Shown: positions 29,308-35,819 of the stretch, one piece after another | Position numbering within the stretch: the stretch's first letter is position 1 | Layout of the letters: each line of letters starts with the position of its first letter | From: an uncultured Bacilli bacterium | Lineage (GTDB): Bacteria > Bacillota_I > Bacilli_A > RF39 > UBA660 | Direction of reading: 5' to 3' | Assembly (NCBI GenBank): GCA_934087065.1 | Contig: CAKOIS010000010.1 | Location: 1 to 35,819, forward strand | Length of the DNA stretch: 35,819 bases | Notes under the pieces: model-generated | Databases searched by the model: none | Told to the model about the DNA's origin: nothing | What the model saw: only the letters and a program-made list of their open reading frames with translations | Made by a program: the position numbers and the translations under genes

Positions 29308-29789
29308 TATTCGCACTCATATCCTTCTCTTGGGTCAGACTTTATTTCAGTTAGTGATATTCCTTCTAGATTTGAAACTACGTTTTCTGTGAAAGTTTTA
29401 GTTATTTTGTATTGTTTGTCACTAATCCATGACGACTTACATTTTTGAATTCTTTCAATGTTTTTAAAATTTGCACAGCTATACCATTTTTCGTATCTTT
29501 CTTTGTTTTCAGTAGTTTGGTCTTCTTTGTAAACATATGTGTTAACTTCAGTATAGCTTATAACGTTTTTGCCTTCCTTGTCATAATCGTATACTAGGTA
29601 TTCAGTAAGCGTGTTATAATCGTTTGTATTAACTTTTTTACAAATAAGCGGATTTGTGTAGTCTTTCTTATTTATAGCTGAAGTTTCTGTGTTAGTTCCA
29701 TTGCCATTATTTTCTTCAGTTTTAGAGTTACAACCAGTTAGTATAACACTTAAAGTAAGTAGTCCAATTAAAATTTTTGTTTTTTTCAT
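29307..29789 (-). CDS. secreted lipoprotein of unknown function
   Basis: 160 residues. Lipobox LTGC at about 15-18 after a short hydrophobic signal (LIGLLTLSVILTGC), then a Ser/Thr/Asn-rich stretch and an unrecognised domain with further cysteines. Start at ATG 29789 with SD AAAGGAG. Translationally coupled to mscL; a functional link is possible but unproven. Confidence 0.8.
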   Translation of the reverse strand: MKKTKILIGLLTLSVILTGCNSKTEENNGNGTNTETSAINKKDYTNPLICKKVNTNDYNTLTEYLVYDYDKEGKNVISYTEVNTYVYKEDQTTENKERYEKWYSCANFKNIERIQKCKSSWISDKQYKITKTFTENVVSNLEGISLTEIKSDPREGYECE

Positions 29790-29905
29790 TATTCTTTCTC
29801 CTTTCATAGTTTATAATTTTATTTTACATTTGTTAACAAGAATAGTCAAGAGATAAATTCCGAGTAATTAAAAGCAAGCTAGTAATTGTTAGCTTGCCTT
29901 AAATT

Positions 29906-30682
29906 TTAGGTTTCATTTACTTTTGAAGATGCGTCAAAGTTATATTCAAATTCTTTTAAAAACAACTCATCAACACTTTCTTTTAGTATTTTGAAAACTA
30001 AATTTTTATTTTTTTGTTTACCACATTCTTCACCACTTCTAGACACTCTTCCACATAAGGTTACTTCTATTCTATCTTTTTCTAATAAATCAAGAAAGAT
30101 ATCAAAATCTTTAATCTTATAAAAAACTATTTTATAATACCTAAAGTATTGAGAGTTTTCTTTTTTCATTTTACTTGCATAAATAAGTGAAAGATTAGAA
30201 AGCTTTAACATTATTCTTTCTTCTAATGAAGAAAAATCTATATAAGATAATTTTTCTATTAATTTCTTGTTCATGTCGTAAACAAGTAAATATATTTTTT
30301 TATCTTCCCTACTAACTTCTAATTTGAAATAATTAGAATTGATTAAAGTGAGACGTCTTGTGCGCACTACACCAAAAAGTTGAAACTTTCCTTCAAATTG
30401 TTTATCTTTCTTACCGTACGTTTTAAGTAGCCTATTCATTTCAAAGTCATTTGGTCCATCAAATGATTTTGAAAATAATGATATTGGGTACCTACTAAAT
30501 CTTGTGGTACATTTTAATTCAATACCATTATAGTCTGGTAAATAGTCGCTGTCTGGCTTTTTACCAAGTTGGCTTTCAAAAGTTAAGCCAACTGAATTTG
30601 TGGCATTATTTATACCCTTTACATATCCTTTTTTCGCGAGTTTTATAAACTCGCTTAACAATAATTCTTTTTCTTTTGTCAT
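29906..30682 (-). CDS. MvaI/BcnI-family restriction endonuclease-like protein
   Basis: 258 residues. LTFESQLGKKPDSDYLPDYN then GIELKCT: the E-x..D..E-x-K type core (D58-ish, E-L-K) of the MvaI/BcnI family, followed by LFSKSFDGPNDFEMNRLL, another family block. Type IIP enzymes of this family cut CCWGG or CCSGG as monomers. No methyltransferase gene lies in the window, so the gene is an orphan, or the enzyme serves something else. Leaderless start, TATAAT five nt before the ATG. Adjacent to two tRNA genes, a usual insertion place. Confidence 0.82.
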   Translation of the reverse strand: MTKEKELLLSEFIKLAKKGYVKGINNATNSVGLTFESQLGKKPDSDYLPDYNGIELKCTTRFSRYPISLFSKSFDGPNDFEMNRLLKTYGKKDKQFEGKFQLFGVVRTRRLTLINSNYFKLEVSREDKKIYLLVYDMNKKLIEKLSYIDFSSLEERIMLKLSNLSLIYASKMKKENSQYFRYYKIVFYKIKDFDIFLDLLEKDRIEVTLCGRVSRSGEECGKQKNKNLVFKILKESVDELFLKEFEYNFDASSKVNET

Positions 30683-30687
30683 ATGCT

Positions 30688-30693
30688 ATTATA
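30688..30693 (-). promoter_or_regulatory. -10 of a leaderless promoter (MvaI/BcnI-like gene)
   Basis: TATAAT, AGCAT, then ATG at 30682; no SD. Confidence 0.55.
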
Positions 30694-30883
30694 TATGAAA
30701 AAAATGTTAGAATTTGGTTAGCAACAAATTTATAATATCATTTTTCACTAAAAAAGTCTAATGTTTTTTATAATTTTATAATTTTATTTTAAATGTTGGC
30801 CCTTAGAGTTCTTTAAAATACTTTAATATTTTAGGAGATTTTAAAATATAGTTTATTTATAAAAGGCTCATAACGGGCGCAAG

Positions 30884-30906
30884 AAAAAAGAACCGTCTAG
30901 GTTCTT
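30884..30906 (-). terminator. terminator of the tRNA pair
   Basis: AAGAACC-TAGAC-GGTTCTT followed by TTTTTC on the minus strand. Confidence 0.85.
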
Positions 30907-30919
30907 GTTATGTCCAACA

Positions 30920-31004
30920 TGGTGCACGCGAAGGGACTTGAACCCCCATGGATTTCTCCGCTAGATCCTAAGTCTAGTGCGTCTGCCAATTTCGCCACGC
31001 GTGC
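30920..31004 (-). tRNA. tRNA-Leu (anticodon TAG)
   Basis: 85 nt with encoded CCA. Acceptor GCACGCG/CGCGTGC, anticodon stem-loop CTAGA-CTTAGGA-TCTAG, long variable arm (class II) and GGTTCAAGTCC T-arm. 4 nt after tRNA-Ile2. Confidence 0.93.
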
Positions 31005-31008
31005 ACAG

Positions 31009-31085
31009 TGGTGGACCCTGCAGGACTCGAACCTGCGACCGCACGGTTATGAGCCGTATGCTCTGACCAACTGAGCTAAGGGTCC
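31009..31085 (-). tRNA. tRNA-CAT, probably tRNA-Ile2 (lysidine type)
   Basis: 77 nt with CCA. Acceptor GGACCCT/AGGGTCC, D-loop AGCTCAGTTGGTCAGAG, anticodon arm ACGGCTCATAACCGT, T-loop GGTTCGAGTCC. The overall sequence and the CTCATAA loop resemble Bacilli tRNA-Ile(CAT) more than elongator tRNA-Met (which has GGTTCATACC). TilS would modify the C. Confidence 0.9.
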
Positions 31086-31097
31086 AACGACTATTTA

Positions 31098-31126
31098 ATC
31101 ATACAATAAAATTATAAAAAATGCAA
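31098..31126 (-). promoter_or_regulatory. promoter of the tRNA pair
   Basis: -35 TTGCAT (31121-31126), 17 nt, -10 TATGAT (31098-31103). Confidence 0.75.
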
Positions 31127-31154
31127 GAGTTTTTTACACAAAAATGTAAAAAAT

Positions 31155-31180
31155 GAAAAAAGAGGAATTATTTATCCTCT
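31155..31180 (-). terminator. terminator of the gene at 31168
   Basis: AGAGGA-TAAATAAT-TCCTCT followed by six T; the stop codon is in the loop. Confidence 0.85.
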
Positions 31181-31590
31181 AATCTGCTTAATAAATCAAT
31201 TTTAAACATTTCTTTTTGAGCATTAGCCTTAGAAATCATTATACCTTTGTATGCAGTTAATTCAGATTTATGCCCATCCATTAAAATATCTTTTGGTTCA
31301 AGACCTGTTAACATAACTACATTTTGGTCTTTATAAACAGTATAACTTAACTTAACTTTACCATAAACTTTTACAAATAGATTATCTGTAGGAAGTTGAA
31401 GTTCGTAGTTTTCTGTTTGTTCATGTTTGTTAATGCTTACAAGTTCTCCTAAAAAGTCACCTTTTCTTAAACTTGGATAAAAATCAAACATTAACTTTTT
31501 ATAAGCCATCATGTTATATTTTTTTAAACTTCTTTCTAACTTTTTAAAGTTATTTTCATCTAAATAATCTAATAAAAATCTACCTTTCAT
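31168..31590 (-). CDS. hypothetical protein with XRE-linked promoters
   Basis: 140 residues, no family recognised. N-terminal half helical (FLLDYLDENNFKKLERSL, YKKLMFDFYPSLRKGDFL), second half beta-like (LPTDNLFVKVYGKVKLSY, QNVVMLTGLEPKDI). No membrane segment. The open frame continues to a TTG at 31647, but this overlaps the -35 of the nearer promoter, and GGGGGTAAG precedes the ATG at 31590, so that is the start. Two tandem promoters with TGTAC-N7-GG cores lie upstream. Confidence 0.75.
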   Translation of the reverse strand: MKGRFLLDYLDENNFKKLERSLKKYNMMAYKKLMFDFYPSLRKGDFLGELVSINKHEQTENYELQLPTDNLFVKVYGKVKLSYTVYKDQNVVMLTGLEPKDILMDGHKSELTAYKGIMISKANAQKEMFKIDLLSRLEDK

Positions 31591-31618
31591 ATTTATCTTA
31601 CCCCCATTTACTGAATTA

Positions 31619-31647
31619 ATTATACCAAATAAAGTACATTTTGTCAA
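31619..31647 (-). promoter_or_regulatory. proximal promoter/operator of the gene at 31168
   Basis: -35 TTGACA (31642-31647), 17 nt with TGTACTTTATTTGG, -10 TATAAT (31619-31624). Confidence 0.78.
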
Positions 31648-31713
31648 TAGTTTTGTATCATTTTAAGTACAATCAATTTACTAAGGTCTATTTTGTATCC
31701 CTTAATTGCTTAT

Positions 31714-31742
31714 ATTATACCATATTTGGTACAATATGTCAA
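31714..31742 (-). promoter_or_regulatory. distal promoter/operator of the gene at 31168
   Basis: -35 TTGACA (31737-31742), 17 nt, -10 TATAAT (31714-31719). Carries TGTACCAAATATGGTATAAT, identical to 4531-4550. Confidence 0.8.
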
Positions 31743-31779
31743 ATTAAGTCTTATAGGTATATCATTTAATTTATATTAG

Positions 31780-31830
31780 TAAAAAGAGATTAACTCATCA
31801 GTTTCAAAATATGAAACACAATTAATCTCT
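31780..31830 (-). terminator. terminator of the XRE gene
   Basis: Outer AGAGATTAA/TTAATCTCT and an inner GTTTCA/TGAAAC hairpin, followed by TTTTTAC on the minus strand. With the two promoters it fills the 31591-31898 gap; no gene is seen there. Confidence 0.7.
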
Positions 31831-31898
31831 CGTCAATAATATCATCATAAGTTTCATTTTGCTTCAATCATTTAAATATCAATTAAAGTAAACATTAA

Positions 31899-32207
31899 CT
31901 AAGCGTTTTTAACGGTTTCTTTTTCTTCTTCAGTTTTTTCTAAAGGTACAACACCTAAAGTATAACCAATAGGCTCTAGTAGTCTTATAAGCGTATTTAT
32001 TTGTGGACTATTTAAATTATTTTCAATTTTAGCAACAGTTTCTCTTATAATTCCAGCACGCTCTCCTACTACTCTTTGACTTAATTTTTGACTTTTTCTT
32101 GCAATGACAACTTGTCTAATTACTTCGTGCTCTAATTCTCTTAATTTATCTTCCCTTTGAATTTCTTCTTCTGTCTTAACGATATTTTCTTTTTTTGGTC
32201 TTCCCAT
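31899..32207 (-). CDS. XRE-family HTH regulator
   Basis: 102 residues. HTH_3 domain at about 33-88: ARKSQKLSQRVVGERAGI then ETVAKIENNLNSPQINTLIRLL (key G-x-A-G-I, E..N-x-S-P-x-x-x-T-L). The N-terminus is basic (MGRPKKENI), an AT-hook-like GRPKK. It probably represses from a TGTAC...GTACA site overlapping its own promoter and maybe at the four similar promoters. No toxin partner is adjacent. Confidence 0.88.
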   Translation of the reverse strand: MGRPKKENIVKTEEEIQREDKLRELEHEVIRQVVIARKSQKLSQRVVGERAGIIRETVAKIENNLNSPQINTLIRLLEPIGYTLGVVPLEKTEEEKETVKNA

Positions 32208-32225
32208 TTCGCATCACCGATTACT

Positions 32226-32253
32226 ATTGTACCAAAAAATTGTACAAAGTCAA
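32226..32253 (-). promoter_or_regulatory. promoter/operator of the XRE gene
   Basis: -35 TTGACT (32248-32253), 16 nt, -10 TACAAT (32226-32231). TGTAC-AATTTTTTG-GTACA overlaps spacer and -10, the most symmetric of the five boxes. Confidence 0.75.
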
Positions 32254-32305
32254 CCTTTTTCGTCAATTTTACGTATTTTTTTTAATAAAAATTTTTATTA
32301 AAAAG

Positions 32306-32324
32306 AAAAAAGTGATTACTCACC
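32306..32324 (-). terminator. terminator of the isc operon
   Basis: GGTGA-GTAA-TCACT followed by TTTTT; the iscU stop is in the loop. Short stem. Confidence 0.6.
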
Positions 32325-32738
32325 TTCATGAATATCGCTTTTTGGTTTTTCTAATCCTTTAATAGTTATACCTTTCTTTTCAGCATAATCCCAAAGTGCA
32401 GCATGTATTGCTTCTTCTGCAAGTAAGCTACAATGAATTTTTACTGGTGGTAACCCATCAAGTGCTTCCATAACTGTTCTATTAGTTATTTCTAGTGCTT
32501 CTTCTATAGTCTTACCTTTTATTAGTTCAGTAGCCATAGAACTAGTCGCAATTGCAGCACCACATCCAAAAGTCTTAAACTTAACATCATTTATAATTCC
32601 ATTATCATCTATATCTAAATAAATTCTCATAATGTCACCACACTTGGCATTTCCAACTGTTCCTACACCACTTGCATTTTCTATTTCTCCAACATTTCTT
32701 GGATTAGTAAAATGATCCATTACTTTTTCTGAATACAT
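32316..32738 (-). CDS. iscU: Fe-S cluster scaffold IscU
   Basis: 140 residues. Start YSEKVMDHFTNPRNVGEI is typical; the three cluster Cys are in NAKCGD, TFGCGAAIA and IHCSLLAEEAI. It lacks the ~20-residue insertion of SufU, so it is IscU/NifU-N type. Receives sulfur from the cysteine desulfurase encoded just upstream (2-nt gap). Confidence 0.94.
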   Translation of the reverse strand: MYSEKVMDHFTNPRNVGEIENASGVGTVGNAKCGDIMRIYLDIDDNGIINDVKFKTFGCGAAIATSSMATELIKGKTIEEALEITNRTVMEALDGLPPVKIHCSLLAEEAIHAALWDYAEKKGITIKGLEKPKSDIHEGE

Positions 32739-32740
32739 AA

Positions 32741-33916
32741 TTAATTACTTCCTTTCTTTACAAAATCTTCATATAGTGGACTCATACTTCTTAAGGTACT
32801 TATAACTTCTTTTAACTTATCTACTGTATAATCAATTTCTTCCATAGTATTTTCATGATTCATTGTAAGTCTTAAAGAACCATGCGCGATTTCATGTGGA
32901 AGTCCTATTGCTAAAAGTACGTGACTAGGATCTAAACTACCACTTGTACAAGCACTACCACTTGAAGCACAAATTCCAAGCGCGTCTAACTTTAAAAGCA
33001 TTCCTTCACCCTCAATAAATTGAAAACTAAAGTTAGCATTTCCTACTAGTCTCTTGTCTCTACTTCCATTAAGTTTTACATAAGGAATTTCACTAAGTAC
33101 CCTATCAATTAAGTGTTCTCTTAAATTAAGAACATACTCGTTATTTTTTTCCATCTCACTAAATTTTAACTCACAAGCCTTTGCAAACCCGATAATACCT
33201 GCAGCATTAGTAGTTCCTGCACGTTTACCTTTCTCTTGCATACCACCACTTATTAAAGGTGTAATCATAACTCCTTTTCTAACATATAAGAAACCAATTC
33301 CCTTAGGCCCTTCTATCTTATGTGCACTGGTACTAAGTAAATCAATGTTCATCTCATTTACATCAATTGGAATGTTTCCGTAAGCCTGTACTGCATCAGT
33401 ATGGAATAACACTTTATGTTTTTTACAAATACTTCCTATTTCTTTTAAAGGCATAAGTGTACCAATTTCATTATTAGCAGCCATTATACTAACTAATATA
33501 GTGTCTTCCCTAATAGCGCTTTCTAACTCATTTAAATCAATTAGTCCATCCTCGTTTACATTTAAATATGTTACTTCAAAACCTAAGCTCTCTAAATACT
33601 TACAACTTTCTAGTACTGCGTGATGTTCAACTTTAGTAGTAATCATGTGTTTACCCTTATTCATTCTGCTAATCATTATCTTCTTAATAGCCCAGTTATC
33701 GCTTTCACTTCCTCCACTAGTAAAATATATCTCACTAGCTTCTGCACCTATTGTACTAGCTATCAAGCCTCTTGCTTCTTCAACCTTTTTACTTACCATT
33801 CTAGATGGACTATATATACTAGATGGATTAGTATAATACTCACTAAAATAAGGTAACATTTCATCTAACACTTCACGTCTAACTTTAGTAGTTGCTGCAT
33901 TATCTAAATATATCAT
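32741..33916 (-). CDS. iscS: cysteine desulfurase (IscS/NifS class)
   Basis: PLP enzyme that takes sulfur from cysteine for Fe-S clusters and tRNA thiolation. 391 residues: MIYLDNAATTK at the start, TSGGSESDN, EVTYLNV, AANNEIGTL, HTDAVQAYG, SAHKIEGPKG (PLP lysine) and SSGSACTSGSLDPSHVL with the sulfur-carrying Cys in a long loop (class I). Start at ATG 33916 after GAGAGGAG; the open frame upstream overlaps arsR and has no SD. Confidence 0.95.
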   Translation of the reverse strand: MIYLDNAATTKVRREVLDEMLPYFSEYYTNPSSIYSPSRMVSKKVEEARGLIASTIGAEASEIYFTSGGSESDNWAIKKIMISRMNKGKHMITTKVEHHAVLESCKYLESLGFEVTYLNVNEDGLIDLNELESAIREDTILVSIMAANNEIGTLMPLKEIGSICKKHKVLFHTDAVQAYGNIPIDVNEMNIDLLSTSAHKIEGPKGIGFLYVRKGVMITPLISGGMQEKGKRAGTTNAAGIIGFAKACELKFSEMEKNNEYVLNLREHLIDRVLSEIPYVKLNGSRDKRLVGNANFSFQFIEGEGMLLKLDALGICASSGSACTSGSLDPSHVLLAIGLPHEIAHGSLRLTMNHENTMEEIDYTVDKLKEVISTLRSMSPLYEDFVKKGSN

Positions 33917-33920
33917 AAAT

Positions 33921-34202
33921 CTAACTCCTCTCACTAATATGCTCAATTCCATATTTAAGTATAATTTTAATATGCTCGTCACTTATACTATACATACTAG
34001 TCTGTCCGTCTTTTTCTACCTTAACTAAGTTTAGGTCTCTTAAATACTTTAATTGATGGCTAATTAAAGACTGACTTTTATTAAGACACAAAGAAATACC
34101 ACTAACACACTTACTACCACTTAACAAACTATTAAGTATCATAAGTCTAGTATTATCAGCAAACACTTTAAAAAATTCACTTAACTTATCGTAATCTTGC
34201 AT
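33921..34202 (-). CDS. ArsR/SmtB-family zinc-type repressor
   Basis: 93 residues, winged helix: FFKVFADNTRLMILNSLL, then recognition region LNKSQSLISHQLKYLRDLNLV. The last helix contains D75-x-H77-(x10)-H88-x2-E91, exactly the alpha5 zinc site of SmtB (Asp, His, His, Glu with the same spacing). C32 and C39 (KCVSGISLCL) stand where CadC/ArsR have their alpha3 Cys but with a wider spacing. It heads the isc operon, 4 nt before iscS, and an inverted repeat lies at its promoter. Confidence 0.9.
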   Translation of the reverse strand: MQDYDKLSEFFKVFADNTRLMILNSLLSGSKCVSGISLCLNKSQSLISHQLKYLRDLNLVKVEKDGQTSMYSISDEHIKIILKYGIEHISERS

Positions 34203-34214
34203 ACCTTCTCCTTT

Positions 34215-34232
34215 TATGAATAACCATTCATA
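34215..34232. promoter_or_regulatory. ArsR-type operator
   Basis: TATGAAT-aacc-ATTCATA (7-bp arms) directly downstream of the -10, in the form typical for SmtB/ArsR operators. Confidence 0.65.
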
Positions 34233-34238
34233 TATCTC

Positions 34239-34267
34239 ATTATAAAACTAGTTACACCCTAAGTCAA
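34239..34267 (-). promoter_or_regulatory. promoter of arsR-iscS-iscU
   Basis: -35 TTGACT (34262-34267), 17 nt, -10 TATAAT (34239-34244). Confidence 0.8.
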
Positions 34268-34302
34268 GAAAAAAATAACATAATTAAATGTTAAATTTTT
34301 AC

Positions 34303-34392
34303 TTACTCAAGTTCTTCTATTTTTTTATTTAAAACATCAAGATAACCCTAATAATTCTCAGTTGTCAAAATTTCTTTTACAACTGAATTCAT
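34303..34392 (-). pseudogene. 30-codon ORF with an internal TAG
   Basis: ATG at 34392 reads MNSVVKEILTTENY, stop, GYLDVLNKKIEELE, stop. Both halves look like protein in one frame, suggesting a small gene broken by an amber stop. Very short, so chance is possible. Confidence 0.35.
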
Positions 34393-34398
34393 ATAATT

Positions 34399-34932
34399 TT
34401 AAATTTCAAGTATCTTAATTAATTCGTAATTATCTGGTATTTCTACATAAGACTTTTCTTCTATTAAAGGACTGATACCTAATTTATGAGACCAAGTACC
34501 ACTAGTATTCTCTCTTTCAAAATGAAAGTCTTTCACGTTATCACACGCTTTTATTTCGGAAAGTACCGCTATTCTATAACCTAAACTCTTAATCTTAAGA
34601 CTATCCAAATCACTTTGTACATTCTCTATTAAACTTTTAGGCGTATTAGGATAAGCCTTATCAGAGAATACTCCAGGAATAAAAGAAAAGTAGCTTCCTA
34701 TTGAATTTAAAAAACAATTATTAAAAAATACTGGTATTCTTAACTTAAGAGCATAAGCATAACAATTAGTATATAATGAATTAGCATAATAGTAATCAAA
34801 ATCACTTTCAAACTTTGGACTTTTATCTTCTAGAGTACGAACATTTATCAAATAGTTTTTATATAGCTCAAGTAATTCTTTAAATTTTAACTTATCATGA
34901 TTTAATACTCTTATTATTTCTTCATTATTCAT
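34399..34932 (-). CDS. papain-like fold protein (putative)
   Basis: 177 residues. NCYAYALKLRIP at about 56-67 gives a likely catalytic Cys, and DFHFERENTSGTWSHKLG at about 134-152 gives candidate His residues (FHF and SHK). This C...H layout is known from NlpC/papain-like proteins with the WSHKxG block; exact family not named. No signal peptide, so cytosolic. Confidence 0.6.
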   Translation of the reverse strand: MNNEEIIRVLNHDKLKFKELLELYKNYLINVRTLEDKSPKFESDFDYYYANSLYTNCYAYALKLRIPVFFNNCFLNSIGSYFSFIPGVFSDKAYPNTPKSLIENVQSDLDSLKIKSLGYRIAVLSEIKACDNVKDFHFERENTSGTWSHKLGISPLIEEKSYVEIPDNYELIKILEI

Positions 34933-34990
34933 ACTAATTACACCTTTTTGTCCAAAGTATTATACTAAAATTGAAAATTAAAAGCAAGTA

Positions 34991-35737
34991 CTAACTACTT
35001 TCTTTCGTAATTAAGTAGCTTGCCATTTGCCTTCCCCACATGTAAAAGTAATATCTTTTAGGATGTATTCCATCAGCTCCATACGAATCATCTCCAGTTA
35101 AAAATCTACTGTTTTCCAAAAAATCTAAGTCCATACTTTTTGCCATTTCCTTTAATGCCTCATTAAACTCATTATAATATTTAAGTCCTGGTTTATTAGT
35201 ATAAGCTTTCTGTGTAACCGGAATAACTGAATTAACAATAATTACTACATTAGGTAGTTTTTCTAAAATACCACTAATACTCTTCTTATAAGCTTCAATA
35301 AAACCTTCAGAATTGCCATTCCACCTAATTAAATCGTTAGCACTGTAACTCAAAAATAGATATTCAGGGTTATAGTTAACTATATCATTCATGTCTTTAC
35401 TCATATTATCTACTCTTCTACCTCTTGCGTAAACAACATTTTCACTATTTAAAACTTTATAAGCAGCAAGTCCTTCTCCAAACGAGTCACTCGCAACCAT
35501 TGCTTTATATTCACTAAATATACTTTTAACTTGATCATCTTCTATTGAATCTATGTCATACTCAGTTATAAAGGGTTTTGGTTTAATCTCTTCTTCTTTA
35601 ACTTCTTCATTCTTACTTTCATCGTTAGATAAACTATCATTCTTTAACCTCTGATACTTAAAAATAAAAAGAATATCTACACTAATAAATAAAACTATAA
35701 GAAATATAATCAAACTATATTCTATACTTTTCTTCAT
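34991..35737 (-). CDS. membrane-anchored SGNH/GDSL hydrolase
   Basis: 248 residues: N-terminal membrane helix at about 8-27, acidic linker, then the SGNH domain: block I VASDSFGEGLAAY (catalytic Ser), block III LFLSYSANDL (Asn), block V YGADGIHPKRYYFY (Asp, His). The Gly of block II is less clear. Likely acts on cell-wall or exopolysaccharide acyl groups; substrate unknown. SD GGTGGTG. Confidence 0.82.
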   Translation of the reverse strand: MKKSIEYSLIIFLIVLFISVDILFIFKYQRLKNDSLSNDESKNEEVKEEEIKPKPFITEYDIDSIEDDQVKSIFSEYKAMVASDSFGEGLAAYKVLNSENVVYARGRRVDNMSKDMNDIVNYNPEYLFLSYSANDLIRWNGNSEGFIEAYKKSISGILEKLPNVVIIVNSVIPVTQKAYTNKPGLKYYNEFNEALKEMAKSMDLDFLENSRFLTGDDSYGADGIHPKRYYFYMWGRQMASYLITKESS

Positions 35738-35754
35738 ATTTGTTCACCACCAAA

Positions 35755-35783
35755 ATTATAAAACTAAAACTATAAAAATGCAA
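35755..35783 (-). promoter_or_regulatory. promoter of the SGNH hydrolase gene
   Basis: -35 TTGCAT (35778-35783), 17 nt, -10 TATAAT (35755-35760). Confidence 0.7.
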
Positions 35784-35784
35784 G

Positions 35785-35804
35785 AAAAAAGAGCTTATGC
35801 CCTT
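35785..35804 (-). terminator. terminator of a gene beyond the right edge
   Basis: AAGGGC-ATAA-GCTCTT (one G-U) running into TTTT on the minus strand; the upstream gene lies outside the window. Confidence 0.6.
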
Positions 35805-35819
35805 ATATCCATCTAGGAA

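Noticed and set aside
31591..31647. Longer N-terminus of the gene at 31168 from TTG 31647
   Set aside because: The TTG is part of the -35 element TTGACA of its own promoter, and a clear SD precedes the ATG at 31590.
1..35819. Mycoplasma genetic code (TGA as Trp)
   Set aside because: TGA ends the toxin and yceD genes at sensible places, and Trp residues are encoded by TGG.

Overview
The window reads as the chromosome of an AT-rich, low-GC Gram-positive bacterium of the Bacilli, probably one of the small-genome, little-cultured host-associated lineages. The evidence is gene content and order (eno-secG, infC-rpmI-rplT, rimM-trmD, ybeY-cdd-era-yqzL-recO, rpsB-tsf, comEA-comEC, radC, ylbD-ylbE, yceD-rpmF), strong SD sequences and sigmaA-type promoters. 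TGA is used as a stop (toxin gene, yceD) and TGG encodes Trp, so this is not the Mycoplasma code. Species cannot be named from the sequence. Almost all genes lie on the minus strand; the exceptions are a Cys-rich protein, a FemX-like ligase and a lone toxin gene.

Layout: 1-1.6 kb secG and eno. 1.6-4.6 kb small accessory genes, FemX and helicase-associated (HA) proteins. 4.6-6.0 kb the IF3-L35-L20 operon behind an attenuator leader. 6.0-10.25 kb a tRNA/rRNA modification operon (TrmH-type methylase, RimM, TrmD), a YgjP-type peptidase and two unknown genes. 10.25-11.2 kb an inserted cassette: a CdiA-CT-like tRNase with no immunity gene, flanked by two opposite-strand small-RNA units of identical architecture. 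11.2-13.8 kb recO, yqzL, era, cdd, ybeY. 13.9-16.4 kb a thioredoxin-like membrane protein, EF-Ts and S2. 16.4-17.7 kb a DinD/BRO-N gene with four palindrome copies and dinD debris. 17.7-24.2 kb competence genes comEC and comEA, dnaE and an orphan prepilin. 24.3-29.8 kb ylbE, ylbD, radC, a SPOR-like protein, L32, YceD, a phospholipid synthase, a polysaccharide deacetylase, MscL and a lipoprotein. 29.9-31.1 kb an MvaI/BcnI-like nuclease beside tRNA-Leu and tRNA-Ile2. 31.2-32.2 kb an unknown gene and an XRE regulator with look-alike operators. 32.3-34.2 kb a Zn-site ArsR regulator with iscS-iscU. 34.3-35.8 kb a broken mini-ORF, a papain-like protein and an SGNH hydrolase.

Two observations stand out. 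First, the tRNase gene is bracketed by two RNA hairpins, each 47 nt with the same 8-2-7-12-7-3-8 architecture. Their outer stems differ in sequence but keep pairing, the internal loop and inner stem are conserved, and each has its own 17-bp-spaced promoter. This looks like an RNA-regulated or RNA-neutralised toxin. Second, the dinD gene and its upstream DNA hold four copies of a 28-bp palindrome that reads NHFRELTKMV on both strands. One copy sits where DinD proteins normally have a related D/N-HF-x-E-V-x-x-MV segment, so the element may derive from, or be tied to, DinD itself. Smaller points: L20 and S2 carry the same C-terminal Rho-N/SAP-like tail; infC probably starts at ATA; four genes look leaderless; five promoters share a TGTAC...GGTA operator-like core with the XRE gene; and the ISC operon regulator has a complete alpha5 zinc site.
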